DNA of 64,000 bases from Streptomyces sp. NBC_00775 (GTDB lineage: Bacteria > Actinomycetota > Actinomycetes > Streptomycetales > Streptomycetaceae). Below, in pieces: positions 15,843 through 25,010 of the stretch; position 1 is the first letter of the stretch, and every line of letters begins with the position of its first letter. The position numbers and the translations under genes were made by a program. Location of the stretch: contig NZ_CP108938.1 of assembly GCF_036347135.1 (NCBI RefSeq), positions 8,990,001 to 9,054,000 of the forward strand. The letters run 5' to 3'. A model generated the notes under the pieces. It was given only the letters and a program-made list of their open reading frames with translations. It searched no databases and had not been told where the DNA came from.

Positions 15843-16772
15843 TCAGACCCCGGCCGCCCGCGCCGCCGAGTACACCTCGGCGGCGAGGTCCTTGAGCTCC
15901 CCGGCATCCCGCGGGGCGTCGCCGAAGTCGAGGAAGTACTCGTCGAGGCCGACCTCGGCGTGGGCCGCGAGGTCCGTCACGATCTGGTCGATATTGCCCT
16001 GGAAGGGGGCGCGGTCCGCGCCGTCGTACGACTTGGCCGTGTACCGGAGGTTGATCCGCGCCACCGACTCGATCGGCTCCGTCCGCCCCCGCTCGGCCGC
16101 GAGGTCCCGCACCCCCTGCCACTGGGTGGCGAGCTGCTCGGCCCCCATGGCCACCGGCATCCAGCCGTCGCCGCGCGCGATGAGCCGGGACAGCGACTTC
16201 TTGCTGAACGCGGGCAGCAGGACCGGGATCGGCCGGGCGGGCTTGGGGGCGACCACGGCCGACGCGATCTTGGTCAGGCGGCCCTCGTAGTGCACCGGGT
16301 CGGGGCCCCACACCGCGCGGCACACGTCGAGGACCTCGTCCAGAACCTTGCCGCGCTCCTCGAACGGGGCCACTCCCGCGGCCGCGTACTCGTCGAGCGA
16401 CCAGCCCGTGCCGAGGCCCGCCACGACCCGGCCACCGCTGGCCGCGTCCAACGTGCCGAGGGCCCTGGCCAGCTGGAACGGGCCGTGCAGCGGGGCGACC
16501 AGGACACTCGTGCCGAGCCGCGCCCGCCGCGTGGCCGAGGCGGCCAGGGTCAGCGTCACCAGTGGTTCGGCGAGGCCGCGGTACGCCGAGGGCCAGGGCA
16601 CTCCCGGCATGCCGTACAGCCCCTGTGTCGCGGGCTCCGGGAACAGGGCGCGCTCGAACACCCACAGGCTCTCGAAGCCGATCTCCTCGGCCGCGCGCGC
16701 CACGTCCGGCACGTCGCGTCCGATGTCGTACTGGTGCGTCTGCGGAAGACTCAGCCCGAGCCGAGTGGCCAT
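15843..16772 (-). CDS. LLM-class (probably F420-dependent) oxidoreductase
   Basis: A 309-residue luciferase-like TIM-barrel protein starting MATRLGLSLPQTHQYD. An in-frame ATG 18 nt upstream is possible, but AAAGGAG lies 8 nt before the ATG at 16770-16772. Motifs such as ESLWVFERAL, LGTSVLVAPLHGPFQLAR and GRVVAGLGTGWSLDEY fit the subgroup that often uses F420. It converges on the amine oxidase gene with an 17-nt gap. No substrate can be read; any link to the davAB-like pair is positional only. Confidence 0.85.
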   Translation of the reverse strand: MATRLGLSLPQTHQYDIGRDVPDVARAAEEIGFESLWVFERALFPEPATQGLYGMPGVPWPSAYRGLAEPLVTLTLAASATRRARLGTSVLVAPLHGPFQLARALGTLDAASGGRVVAGLGTGWSLDEYAAAGVAPFEERGKVLDEVLDVCRAVWGPDPVHYEGRLTKIASAVVAPKPARPIPVLLPAFSKKSLSRLIARGDGWMPVAMGAEQLATQWQGVRDLAAERGRTEPIESVARINLRYTAKSYDGADRAPFQGNIDQIVTDLAAHAEVGLDEYFLDFGDAPRDAGELKDLAAEVYSAARAAGV

Positions 16773-16861
16773 GGTCGTGCTCCTTTGCAACAGGCGTATC
16801 GATCGGCAACGTATCGCTCATCCCGTCGCGTTTCGCGCCCATACGCGGTGGTGTGGCCGGA

Positions 16862-17545
16862 TCAGTCCGGCAGCGGAGTGAGCAGCATCCGGCCGGCGAA
16901 GCCCACCGCCGCGTCGAGGCGGTGCGCGAACTCCTCGGCCAGGTCGGGGAGTCCGCGCAGCGCCCACAGGGCCCGCGCGGCCGACCAGGTGGCGTCGCGT
17001 GCCCGCTCCAGGCTCCACGAGCCGAGCAGATGGGTGAGCGGATCGGCGATCTGGAGCAGGTCGGGACCCGGCATCAGATCTTCGCGGACGCGTTCCTCCA
17101 GCGAGACGAGGAGGTCGCCCACGCGGTCGAACTCGTCCTCCAGATCGGCCGGTTCGCAGCCGAGCGTACGACAGGTGTCCACGACGGCCAGCGCCAGATC
17201 GTGCCCGATGTGCGCGTTGATGCCCGCGAGCGCGAACTGCAGCGGACGTACCCCGGGATGGCGCCGGAACTGGAGCACGGGCCGCCAGCAGGCGGGCGCC
17301 CAGCCCTCCTCGGCCACCGTCAGATAGCGCTCCGCGAACCGCACGTCCAGCGTGATCGCGGCCCCGGGATCCGCGAACTCCCCGGCGTCCAGGCGCCGGT
17401 CGACCTCCTCGGTGACGGCGAGGTAGACACGGTTGAAGACCGCGACCCCGTCCCGCTCGGGCAGGACCGCCTCCAGGGTGCGCATACGGGAGACGACGGT
17501 GTCCACCGCGCTTACGGGATTGCTGAACTGTGCCAACTGCGCCAT
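16862..17545 (-). CDS. DUF5995 family protein
   Basis: A 227-residue, mostly helical soluble protein with no signal. Motifs DGVAVFNRVYLAVTEEV, FAERYL, WRPVL and HIGHDLALAV are those I associate with DUF5995. Conserved His residues in the last motif suggest a metal or ligand site, but no activity is established to my knowledge. It is divergent from the GH6 gene with about 100 nt between them. Confidence 0.65.
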   Translation of the reverse strand: MAQLAQFSNPVSAVDTVVSRMRTLEAVLPERDGVAVFNRVYLAVTEEVDRRLDAGEFADPGAAITLDVRFAERYLTVAEEGWAPACWRPVLQFRRHPGVRPLQFALAGINAHIGHDLALAVVDTCRTLGCEPADLEDEFDRVGDLLVSLEERVREDLMPGPDLLQIADPLTHLLGSWSLERARDATWSAARALWALRGLPDLAEEFAHRLDAAVGFAGRMLLTPLPD

Positions 17546-17646
17546 GGGGGCAGCGTCCCAGTCCTAGGCTGGCCGGAGTGCCGCCGGGCCGGACGCTTCC
17601 CCAGAACGGGGGAACACGTGCGTGGCGGAAGTGGGGGGAGCAGTAC

Positions 17647-18834
17647 GTGTCAGGCTTACGTGCCCAGCGGCTGGCCGCGCGCAGGGCCGAGCGCAGGCGG
17701 GCCGCCCGGCGCGGCGCCATGGTTGCGGCGGCCTCGGTCGTGGTCGCGGTCGGCAGCGCCACGGGGATGATGTCCGCGCTCGACGGCAACCGCCCCTCCG
17801 ACGACGCCAAACCGCTGGTCACCCGCTCGCCGAGCCTCCAGCCGCTGCCTGCCGTACCGACGCCGTCGCGCACGCCGGCCTCGCCGTCCCCGGCCTCCTC
17901 CGCATCCCCGTCGCCGAAGCCGGCCCCGAAGCCCTCCCCGAGCAAGAAGAAGCCGGTGACCGTGGCCGCACCCGCCCTGCTCTACCGCCACCCCGACTCC
18001 CAGGTCCTCGACTGGGTCGCGGCCCATCCCGGCGACTCGCGTCGCGACGTCATCGAGTCCCGGATAGCCGACCGCCCGGCCGCCGTCTGGTTCGCGGACT
18101 TCACACCGGCCACCATCACCGCGCGGGTCAGGGCGGTCACCTCGGCCGCCGCCGCGCAGGGCCGGGTCCCGGTCGTCGTGCCGTACGCCATCCCGCAGCG
18201 GGACTGCGGCGGCGCCTCGGAGGGCGGGGCGCCCGACCTCGCCGCGTACGACGGCTGGATCGACAAGTTCGCGGCGGGTCTCGGCTCCGGCGAGGTCATC
18301 GTCATCCTGGAGCCCGACTCGATCGCCCAGTCCGACTGCCTCACCGAGGGCCGGCAGGCCGACCGGTTCGCCTCGCTGGCCCGCGCGGGCCGCGTCTTCA
18401 AGGCCGCGAACCGCAAGGCCCGCGTCTACTACGACGCCGGCCACTCCGACTGGAACCCCGTCGACAAACAGGCCTCGCTGCTCGACCAGGCGGGCGCCGC
18501 CTCACCCGCCTCCTCCGACGGCATCTTCACCAACGTGTCCAATTTCCACCGTACGAGCGACGAGATCCCGTACGCCCGACACGTGCTGTCCGCGCTCGGC
18601 GGCCCCGCGAGCCTGGGCGCCGTCATCGACACCAGCCGGAACGGCAACGGCGCCCCGGCCGACGGCGAGTGGTGCGATCCGGCGGGCCGCAAGATCGGAC
18701 AGGCGCCGACCCTGAACACCGGGGAGGCCAGGATCGACGCCTATCTCTGGGTGAAGCTGCCGGGGGAGTCCGACGGGTGCAAGGGCACGCCGGGGACCTT
18801 CTCGGCGGAGTACGCCTACGAGCTGGCGCGCTGA
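17647..18834 (+). CDS. Glycoside hydrolase family 6 (endoglucanase-like), TTA codon near start
   Basis: A 395-residue protein. A basic N-terminus and one hydrophobic anchor (about 25-45) lead to a Ser/Pro/Lys-rich linker (about 60-105) and then a GH6 domain: VWFADFTP, VVVPYAIPQRDCGG carrying a conserved Asp, VIVILEPDSIAQ (the LEPDS motif) and DTSRNGNG. GH6 enzymes cleave beta-1,4-glucan with inversion. It looks membrane-anchored or secreted. GTG at 17647 is chosen since GGGGGGAG precedes. Codon 4 (17656-17658) is the rare TTA, so translation should need the bldA tRNA. Its 3' end overlaps the convergent permease by 19 nt. Confidence 0.85.
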   Translation: MSGLRAQRLAARRAERRRAARRGAMVAAASVVVAVGSATGMMSALDGNRPSDDAKPLVTRSPSLQPLPAVPTPSRTPASPSPASSASPSPKPAPKPSPSKKKPVTVAAPALLYRHPDSQVLDWVAAHPGDSRRDVIESRIADRPAAVWFADFTPATITARVRAVTSAAAAQGRVPVVVPYAIPQRDCGGASEGGAPDLAAYDGWIDKFAAGLGSGEVIVILEPDSIAQSDCLTEGRQADRFASLARAGRVFKAANRKARVYYDAGHSDWNPVDKQASLLDQAGAASPASSDGIFTNVSNFHRTSDEIPYARHVLSALGGPASLGAVIDTSRNGNGAPADGEWCDPAGRKIGQAPTLNTGEARIDAYLWVKLPGESDGCKGTPGTFSAEYAYELAR

Positions 18835-20210
18835 TCCTCGGCCTCGTCGTACGAGGAGGTGCCCTCGTCCAGCAGCGGCTCCTGCGTCTTGAGGTGGGCC
18901 GGAGCCATCGCCCGCAGCGCGTGGTAGCCGGTGATCACGACGAGGGTGCCAAGCGCGATGCCGTTCAGGGAGAAGTTGTCCGTGAACTTCAGCGTGACGC
19001 CGCCGACGCCGATGATGATGCCCGCGGCGGCCGGCACCAGGTTCAGCGGGTTGCGCAGGTCGACCCTGGCGTTGAGCCAGATCTGGGCGCCGAGCAGGCC
19101 GATCATGCCGTACAGGATGACGGTGATGCCGCCGAGGACGCCGCCCGGGATCGCCGCCACGATCGCCCCGAACTTGGGGCAGAGGCCGAAGAGGAGGGCG
19201 AAGCCCGCGGCGGCCCAGTAGGCGGCGGTCGAGTAGACGCGGGTCGCGGCCATCACGCCGATGTTCTCGGAGTACGTGGTGTTGGGCGGGCCGCCGACCG
19301 CGGTGGAGAGCATCGAGGCGACGCCGTCCGCGGAGATCGCGGTGCCCAGCTTGTCGTCCAGCCGGTCGCCGGTCATCTCGCCGACGGCCTTGACGTGACC
19401 GGCGTTCTCGGCGACCAGCGCGATCACGACCGGCAGCGCGACGAGGATCGCCGACCACTGGAAGGTGGGGCCGTGGAAGGACGGCAGCCCGATCCAGTCC
19501 GCCTTGCCGACGCCGGAGAGGTCGAGCCGCCAGTGGTCGGTGACCTTGCCGCCGGCGTCCACCGAGTGGATCATGCCGAAGATCCGGTCGAAGGCCCAGG
19601 AGATCCCGTACCCGAAGAGCAGCCCCAGGAAGATCGCGATCCGTGACCAGAAACCGCGCAGGCAGACGACGGCCAGACCGGTGAAGAGCATGGTGAGCAG
19701 CGCGGTCCACTGGTCCTGCGGCCAGTACGTGGACGCGGTCACCGGCGCGAGATTGAAGCCGATCAGCATGACGACCGCGCCGGTCACGATCGGCGGCATC
19801 GTGGCATGGATGATCCGTGCCCCGAAGCGCCGCACCGCGAGTCCCACCAGGAACAGGGCGATGCCCACGACGAACACCGCGCCGGTCACGGTCGCGCTGG
19901 TGCCGCCCTGCGCGCGGATCACGGCGGCGACGCCCACGAAGGACAGCGAGCAGCCGAGGTAGCTGGGCACACGGCCGCGCGTCGCGAGCAGGAAGATGAC
20001 CGTCGCGACGCCGGACATCATGATCGCGAGGTTCGGGTCCAGGCCCATGAGCACGGGCGCGACGAAGGACGCCCCGAACATGGCCACCACGTGCTGGGCC
20101 CCGAGCCCGAAGGTGCGGGGCCAAGTGAGGCGTTCATCGGGGCGGACGACCGCTCCGGGGGCGGGCGTCCGCCCGTCGCCGTGCAGTTTCCAGCGCACGC
20201 CGAGGTCCAT
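18816..20210 (-). CDS. NCS2-family nucleobase permease (uracil/xanthine type)
   Basis: A 464-residue membrane protein with about 14 hydrophobic segments. Family motifs include GLGAQHVVAMFGASFVAP at residues 34-51, the substrate loop VIALVAENAGHVKAVGEMTG and GGPPNTTYSENIGVMA. The wording matches UraA-type uracil:proton symporters more than purine permeases. Minus strand, with its start about 130 nt from the divergent lyase gene. The C-terminal tail is acidic. Confidence 0.87.
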   Translation of the reverse strand: MDLGVRWKLHGDGRTPAPGAVVRPDERLTWPRTFGLGAQHVVAMFGASFVAPVLMGLDPNLAIMMSGVATVIFLLATRGRVPSYLGCSLSFVGVAAVIRAQGGTSATVTGAVFVVGIALFLVGLAVRRFGARIIHATMPPIVTGAVVMLIGFNLAPVTASTYWPQDQWTALLTMLFTGLAVVCLRGFWSRIAIFLGLLFGYGISWAFDRIFGMIHSVDAGGKVTDHWRLDLSGVGKADWIGLPSFHGPTFQWSAILVALPVVIALVAENAGHVKAVGEMTGDRLDDKLGTAISADGVASMLSTAVGGPPNTTYSENIGVMAATRVYSTAAYWAAAGFALLFGLCPKFGAIVAAIPGGVLGGITVILYGMIGLLGAQIWLNARVDLRNPLNLVPAAAGIIIGVGGVTLKFTDNFSLNGIALGTLVVITGYHALRAMAPAHLKTQEPLLDEGTSSYDEAEDQRASS

Positions 20211-20343
20211 GGTGAGGCTTCGCTTTCTCTGTACGTGAATCTGTCCGGACCATTGTCACGGCTAACCGGCGGTCCTACGCTCGCACGGTCCTACTCATGA
20301 ACTGCGTTCACATCCTTGATCTCGTTGCTGATCGGAGTGCTCT

Positions 20344-21609
20344 ATGAGTGCAAGACCCCGTCTGAGCATCCTGCTGGCGGTCGTGGCCACCTTGGCGACC
20401 GTCGCCGTTCCCTCCGCCGCGGCGCACGCGGCTCCGCAGGTCCCCAAGACCGCCGTCCTCGACGGCAGCCGGCTCCAGCAGACCCGGATACGCCTGGACC
20501 ACGGTGACCCCCAACTCGGCCGCGCCCTGAAGGACTTGACGGCCCGCGCCGACAACTGGCTTGACCAGGGCCCCTGGACGGTCGTCGACAAGCCGAAGCC
20601 CGCCCCCGGCGGAGACGTCCACGACTACCTCAGCCAGGCGCCGTACTGGTGGCCCTCGCAGCCCAAGACCGCCGACAACCCCTGGGGTTGCCCCTACGTC
20701 CAGCGCGACGGCCAGCGCAATCCCGAGGTCGACACCGGCACCGACCGCCAGGACGTCGAGAAGGTCTTCGACTCGACATACGACCTCTCGCTCGCCTGGT
20801 ACTACACCGGCAAGAAGCAGTACGCCGAGAAGGCCGCCACCGTCCTGCACACCTGGTTCCTCGCCCCGGACACCCGGATGAACCCGAACCTGAACCACGG
20901 GCAGTTCATCCCCTGCAAGTACGACGGCCGGGCGATCGGCATCATCGACTTCTCGCAGTCCTACACCAGCGTCCTGGACGCCATCGCGATCCTGGACACG
21001 GGCGCCCCCGGCTGGTCCAAGGGCGACCGCACCGCGATGCGCGCCTGGAACACCGACTTCCGCGACTGGCTGGCGAACAGCGCGTTCGGCAAGGAGGAGG
21101 GCGCCGCCAAGAACAACCACGGCACCTTCTACGACATGCAGCTCGCCGCGCTGGCGTACGCGACCGGCGACCGGGACCTCGCCCGCCGGACCGTCCTCGA
21201 CGCACGCGCCCTGCGGATCGACCCGCAGATCGCCGCCGACGGCAGCCAGCCCCAGGAGCTGGCCCGCACCCGCAGCTGGCACTACTCGACCTTCGACCTG
21301 GTCGCCTACACCCGGCTCGCGGCCATCGGCCGGCACGTCGGCGTGAACCTCTGGTCGTACGAAGGACTGGACGGCCAGAGCCTGTTCAAGGCGGTCGACT
21401 ATCTGCTGCCCGCGGCGACGGGTGCCGAGCCGTGGGCCCACCCGGAGCTGGAGTTCCACCGGTTCGCGGCGAGCGACATCGTGCACGCGGCCGCCGACGC
21501 GGGGGACCGGGCCGCGCAGGCCGCCGTGCCGAAGCTCGAAACGCCACCCGGCGGTGACCTGTGGGCTCTGCGCCCTGCGGCGGAGCAGCTGGACTCGATC
21601 GCGGGCTGA
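20344..21609 (+). CDS. Secreted alginate-lyase-family protein
   Basis: A 421-residue protein. A cleavable Sec signal (about 1-30, cut near AHAA) precedes an alpha/alpha-barrel alginate lyase domain: SQAPYWWPSQP, CKYDGRAIGIIDFSQSYTSVLDAI, KNNHGTFYDMQLAALA and RTRSWHYSTFDL. The Asn-His and Arg-His-Tyr clusters are the expected catalytic positions of PL5-like lyases. Substrate in a soil actinomycete may be another uronate polymer. ATG with GGAGTG upstream. No carbohydrate-binding module is visible. Confidence 0.84.
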   Translation: MSARPRLSILLAVVATLATVAVPSAAAHAAPQVPKTAVLDGSRLQQTRIRLDHGDPQLGRALKDLTARADNWLDQGPWTVVDKPKPAPGGDVHDYLSQAPYWWPSQPKTADNPWGCPYVQRDGQRNPEVDTGTDRQDVEKVFDSTYDLSLAWYYTGKKQYAEKAATVLHTWFLAPDTRMNPNLNHGQFIPCKYDGRAIGIIDFSQSYTSVLDAIAILDTGAPGWSKGDRTAMRAWNTDFRDWLANSAFGKEEGAAKNNHGTFYDMQLAALAYATGDRDLARRTVLDARALRIDPQIAADGSQPQELARTRSWHYSTFDLVAYTRLAAIGRHVGVNLWSYEGLDGQSLFKAVDYLLPAATGAEPWAHPELEFHRFAASDIVHAAADAGDRAAQAAVPKLETPPGGDLWALRPAAEQLDSIAG

Positions 21610-21727
21610 GCCCTCCCGACCGGGGCTTCTGAGCGTTTGCTTAGGATGAGGTGTCGTATTCAGCCACGTCCAGCCGATCGTGTCAGCCAGATCGGCTCGC
21701 ATCCCGTACGTCTCAGGAGCCCCGCCC

Positions 21728-22186
21728 GTGACCGCCGAAGCCCCCGTCGCCCCCGCCCTCTCGTACGGGCAGCTCCTCCCCGTCACCGTCCACTTCGACG
21801 ACCTGGACGCACTCGGGCTGCTGCACAACGCCCGCTATCCGGTGATGGTCGAGCGCGCCTGGACGGCCCTCTGGAGCGAGCGCGGCTTCGGCTTCGCGGG
21901 CGACTGGGAGGCGGCGGGCGACTTCTGCAACGCCGTCAAGGAGCTCCGGATCAGCTACGACGCTCCGGTGAACCGGCCGGGCGCGTACGCCGTCCACCTC
22001 TGGCTGGACCGGCTCGGGAACACCGGACTGACCTACGGCTTCCGCTTCTGCTCGGCCGATGGCGCGGTGACGTACGCGCACGGCACCAGGGTCCTCGTCC
22101 GGCTCGACGCCGGGACGCTGCGCCCGACGCCGTGGAGCGACCGGTTCAGGGCCTTGGGTCAGGAACTGCTGCGCTCGCAGGGCTGA
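21728..22186 (+). CDS. Hotdog-fold acyl-CoA thioesterase
   Basis: A 152-residue protein with the 4-hydroxybenzoyl-CoA thioesterase-like pattern VHFDDLDALGLLHNARYPVMVERAW, whose Asp is the usual catalytic residue, and a C-terminal beta-sheet half. It is cytoplasmic and acts on an unidentified acyl-CoA. GTG at 21728 is preferred because CAGGAGC lies upstream. The last 41 nt overlap the convergent MFS gene. Confidence 0.82.
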   Translation: MTAEAPVAPALSYGQLLPVTVHFDDLDALGLLHNARYPVMVERAWTALWSERGFGFAGDWEAAGDFCNAVKELRISYDAPVNRPGAYAVHLWLDRLGNTGLTYGFRFCSADGAVTYAHGTRVLVRLDAGTLRPTPWSDRFRALGQELLRSQG

Positions 22187-23357
22187 CCTTCGGACGGTCA
22201 CGGTCGCCCGCGCGCAGCACGCCCGCGAGCGCGGCGAGCCCGCCCGCCAGCACCGTGACCAGCCCGAACGACACCACCAGACTCGTCGCCTGCGCCACCG
22301 TGCCGATCAGACTCGGCGCGATCAGACCCGAGGTGTACGTGATGGTGGCGACGCCCGCGATGGCCTGGCTGGGGTTGGGGCCACTGCGCCCGGCCGCCGC
22401 GAAGCAGAGCGGGACGACGACCGCGATACCGAGGCCGAGCAGCGCGAAGCCGCCCATCGCCACCGCCGCGTCGTCCGCGACGACGATCAGCAGTCCGCCG
22501 ACCACGGCCAGCGCGCCGCCCGCCCGTACGGTGCGCACCGCGCCGAAGCGGTTCACCACCGCGTCGCCCACCAGCCGGGCGATCGCCATGGTCAGCATGA
22601 AACCGGTCGTCGACGCCGCCGCGAGACCGGCCGAGGTATCCAGCTGGTCCCGCAGATAGACCGCCGACCAGTCCAGGCTCGCGCCCTCCGCGAACACCGC
22701 GCAGAAGCCGACCGCGCCGATGAGCAGGGCGGACTTGGGCGGCAGCGCGAACCTCGGCGGCGGCTCCTCGTCCTCGGCGGGCTGGAGATCGAGCACCCAG
22801 CGGCAGGCGGTCACGCCGAGGAGCGTGAGGACCGCCGCCGCCAGCGCGTGGTGCAGACGCGCGTCGGAGCCCAGGTGCGCGGCGAGCGTGCCCGCGGCCG
22901 AGCCGATCAGGGCGCCCGCGCTCCACATGCCGTGCAGCCCGGAGATGATCGACTTGTCGAGGAGCCGCTCGATCTCGACACCCAGCGCGTTCATGGCGAC
23001 ATCGGCCATCCCCGCCGTGGCGCCGTAGGTGAACATCGCCAGACAGAGGGTGAGGAGGTTCGGCGCCAGCGACGGGAGGACCAGGGCCATCGTCCACAGG
23101 GCGATCAGCCCGCGCAGCGCCGCCCGGGACCCGAAGCGATGGGTGATCCGTCCCGCCAGCGGCATCGAGCAGGAGGCCCCGAACGCCGTGAAGGCGAGCG
23201 CGAAGCCCAGCTGCCCCGCCCCGACCGAGGCGTGGTCCTGGATCCAGGGGACGCGGGTCGCGAACGAGCCCGTCACGGCGCCGTGCACCGCGAACACGGC
23301 GGCGACGGCGTACCGGGCGCGCTTCACCTCGCCCAGGTCGTAGACCACGTCACTCAT
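22146..23357 (-). CDS. MFS transporter
   Basis: A 403-residue twelve-segment major facilitator with an internal two-domain split near residue 195 and the inter-helix loop GRITHRFGSRAAL. It resembles the YbjJ/fucose-permease-like branch. Its start faces a ROK regulator gene across 122 nt containing a perfect dyad (23403-23425), so it is probably repressed by that ROK protein and handles a sugar or sugar derivative. Export or import cannot be decided. Confidence 0.83.
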   Translation of the reverse strand: MSDVVYDLGEVKRARYAVAAVFAVHGAVTGSFATRVPWIQDHASVGAGQLGFALAFTAFGASCSMPLAGRITHRFGSRAALRGLIALWTMALVLPSLAPNLLTLCLAMFTYGATAGMADVAMNALGVEIERLLDKSIISGLHGMWSAGALIGSAAGTLAAHLGSDARLHHALAAAVLTLLGVTACRWVLDLQPAEDEEPPPRFALPPKSALLIGAVGFCAVFAEGASLDWSAVYLRDQLDTSAGLAAASTTGFMLTMAIARLVGDAVVNRFGAVRTVRAGGALAVVGGLLIVVADDAAVAMGGFALLGLGIAVVVPLCFAAAGRSGPNPSQAIAGVATITYTSGLIAPSLIGTVAQATSLVVSFGLVTVLAGGLAALAGVLRAGDRDRPKVSPASAAVPDPRP

Positions 23358-23402
23358 TTTCTCCGCCCCTCCCGGCTCCGCTCCCCGTGCTGCCGCCGTA
23401 AA

Positions 23403-23425
23403 CTATCAGGAACCCTGCCTGATAG
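23403..23425. promoter_or_regulatory. Candidate operator of the ROK repressor
   Basis: CTATCAGG-N7-CCTGATAG, a perfect 8-bp inverted repeat, lies in the MFS/ROK intergenic region, 46 nt from the MFS start and 55 nt from the ROK start. It can control both genes. Confidence 0.55.
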
Positions 23426-23479
23426 ATAGGCGATATACCGGCCGTCCAGGGACGGCAGCTGATCTGGGAGGATCCCGGC

Positions 23480-24670
23480 ATGCCCGCATCACCGAGCACC
23501 GCCCGGGCCATCAACGACCGGCTAGCCCTGCGGCTGCTGCAGCAGGAAGGCCCCTTGACGGCAGGGCAGTTGAAGCAGCTCACCGGACTGTCCCGGCCCA
23601 CCGTCGCCGACCTGGTCGAACGGCTGACGGCCGCCGGACTGATCTCGATCGTCGGGGAGTCAGGGGAGCAGCGCCGTGGCCCGAACGCCCGTGTGTACGG
23701 GATCGTCGCCGACCAAGCCCATCTCGCCGCCCTCGACGTCCGCACCGAGGGCGTCTCCGTAGTCGTCTCCGACCTCCTGGGCGCGGAGCTCGCGCGGGCG
23801 TCGGTGCCCATCGCGGACGACATCGGCACGGGGCCCGCCGTCGAGCAGGCGGTCACGCTGGTGGAACGCGCGGCCAAGGAGGCGGGGGCGGAGCGCCTGC
23901 ACACGGTCGGCATCGGGGCGCCCGGCCTCATCGACCCGGCGACCGGCGAACTCCGCGACTCCTCCGGCCTTCCCGAGTGGCACCGCCGGCTGGTAGCCGC
24001 CCTCCAGGAGCGCCTGCCCGCCCGCGTCCTGGTCGAGAACGAGACGAACCTCGCCGCTCTGGCCGAACAGCGCGACGGCGCCGCGCGCGACCGCGACACG
24101 TTCGTGCTGCTGTGGCTGGGCCATGGCACCGGTGCCGCGGTGATGCTCGACGGGCGGCTCCGTCGCGGTGCCTCCGGCGGCACCGGTGAGATCGGCTTCC
24201 TCCCTGTGCCCGGTACCTCGGCGCTTCCCTCGGCGACGGACTGCGAGGGCGGATTCCACTCCTTGGCCGGGGCGGCGGCTGTGGCCGCGCTGGCGGAGCG
24301 GTACGGGGTCGTGGCGGATCCCACTCCGCACGAACCGTATGCGGCGGCGCTGGTGAGGCGGGCGGTGGCCACCCCCGGCGACCCGGACTCCGCCGGCTTC
24401 CTCGACGCCCTCGCCGACCGTCTCGCCATCGGGGCCGCGTCCGTGATCGCCGTGCTGGATCCCGGGTGTGTGGTCCTCGGGGGTGAGGTCGGGCGGGCGG
24501 GGGGTGACGTGCTCGCCGCGCGGGTCGAGGAGCGGCTGGTGCGGATGTCGCCGTTGCCGACGTTGGTGCGGGCGAGCGTGTTGGGCGGTGGTGCGGTGTT
24601 GCGCGGCGCCCTGCTGACCGCCCGCGACGGCGCCCAGGACGAACTGTTCGCGCCACCACCGGCCCGGTAG
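23480..24670 (+). CDS. ROK-family transcriptional regulator
   Basis: A 396-residue protein. It has an N-terminal MarR-like winged helix (GPLTAGQLKQLTGLSRPTVA, about 24-43) and a ROK sugar-kinase-like domain (VGIGAPGLID, LVENETNLAAL, LGHGTGAAV). The region that normally carries the zinc motif CxCGxxGC reads DCEGGFHSLAG, so most zinc cysteines are absent; the sensor may be structurally altered. It is divergent from an MFS transporter, its probable target. GTGATG-free ATG start after GGGAGG. Confidence 0.86.
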   Translation: MPASPSTARAINDRLALRLLQQEGPLTAGQLKQLTGLSRPTVADLVERLTAAGLISIVGESGEQRRGPNARVYGIVADQAHLAALDVRTEGVSVVVSDLLGAELARASVPIADDIGTGPAVEQAVTLVERAAKEAGAERLHTVGIGAPGLIDPATGELRDSSGLPEWHRRLVAALQERLPARVLVENETNLAALAEQRDGAARDRDTFVLLWLGHGTGAAVMLDGRLRRGASGGTGEIGFLPVPGTSALPSATDCEGGFHSLAGAAAVAALAERYGVVADPTPHEPYAAALVRRAVATPGDPDSAGFLDALADRLAIGAASVIAVLDPGCVVLGGEVGRAGGDVLAARVEERLVRMSPLPTLVRASVLGGGAVLRGALLTARDGAQDELFAPPPAR

Positions 24671-24737
24671 CCCCAGGGGCTCTGCCCCTTTGACCCCGTT
24701 GGGTTGCGTGTCGGGTGCGGGTGGGTGGGGGCTGGTC

Positions 24738-24964
24738 GCGCAGTTCCCCGCGCCCCTTGGGTGGGTGGCGGTTGTTTGTTGGCTGCGGGGCGGTGGGGGT
24801 TGTTCGCGCAGTTCCCCGCGCCCCTGAAGGCGCGGGGCTTCGCCCCGCGATCCCCGGCCCACCTCGGGTGCTTTTGTCTTTTAGGGGCGCGGGGAACTGC
24901 GCGACCAGCCCCCACCGCCCCGCAGCCGACGAACCACCCCTTTAAGGGGCGCGGGGAACTGCGC
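24738..24964. repeat. Cluster of dispersed GCGCAGTTCCCCGCGCCCCT repeats
   Basis: The 20-nt element occurs twice forward (24738-24757, 24806-24825) and twice inverted (24883-24902, 24945-24964), with a hairpin CGCGGGGC-TTC-GCCCCGCG at 24831-24849. The 340-nt stretch between the convergent ROK and oxidoreductase genes has no gene. The same module occurs at 34.8-35.0 and 61.1-61.2 kb. Long stems between these copies could act as bidirectional terminators. Confidence 0.8.
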
Positions 24965-24975
24965 AATCTTTTAGG

Positions 24976-25004
24976 GGGTCCTGGGGGTGCAGCCCCCAGG
25001 ACCC
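24976..25004. terminator. Strong hairpin beyond the oxidoreductase gene
   Basis: A perfect stem (GGGTCCTGGGGG pairing with CCCCCAGGACCC across a five-base loop) ends 7 nt from the stop of the minus-strand oxidoreductase gene. It is a variant of the CTGGGGGCGCAGCCCCCAG hairpins at 35019, 55782 and 61209. Confidence 0.65.
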
Positions 25005-25010
25005 CCCGCG

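Noticed and set aside
24738..25004. CRISPR-like array from repeated 20-mers
   Set aside because: Copies are irregularly spaced and in both orientations, with no spacer pattern and no cas genes; they are terminator-like repeats.
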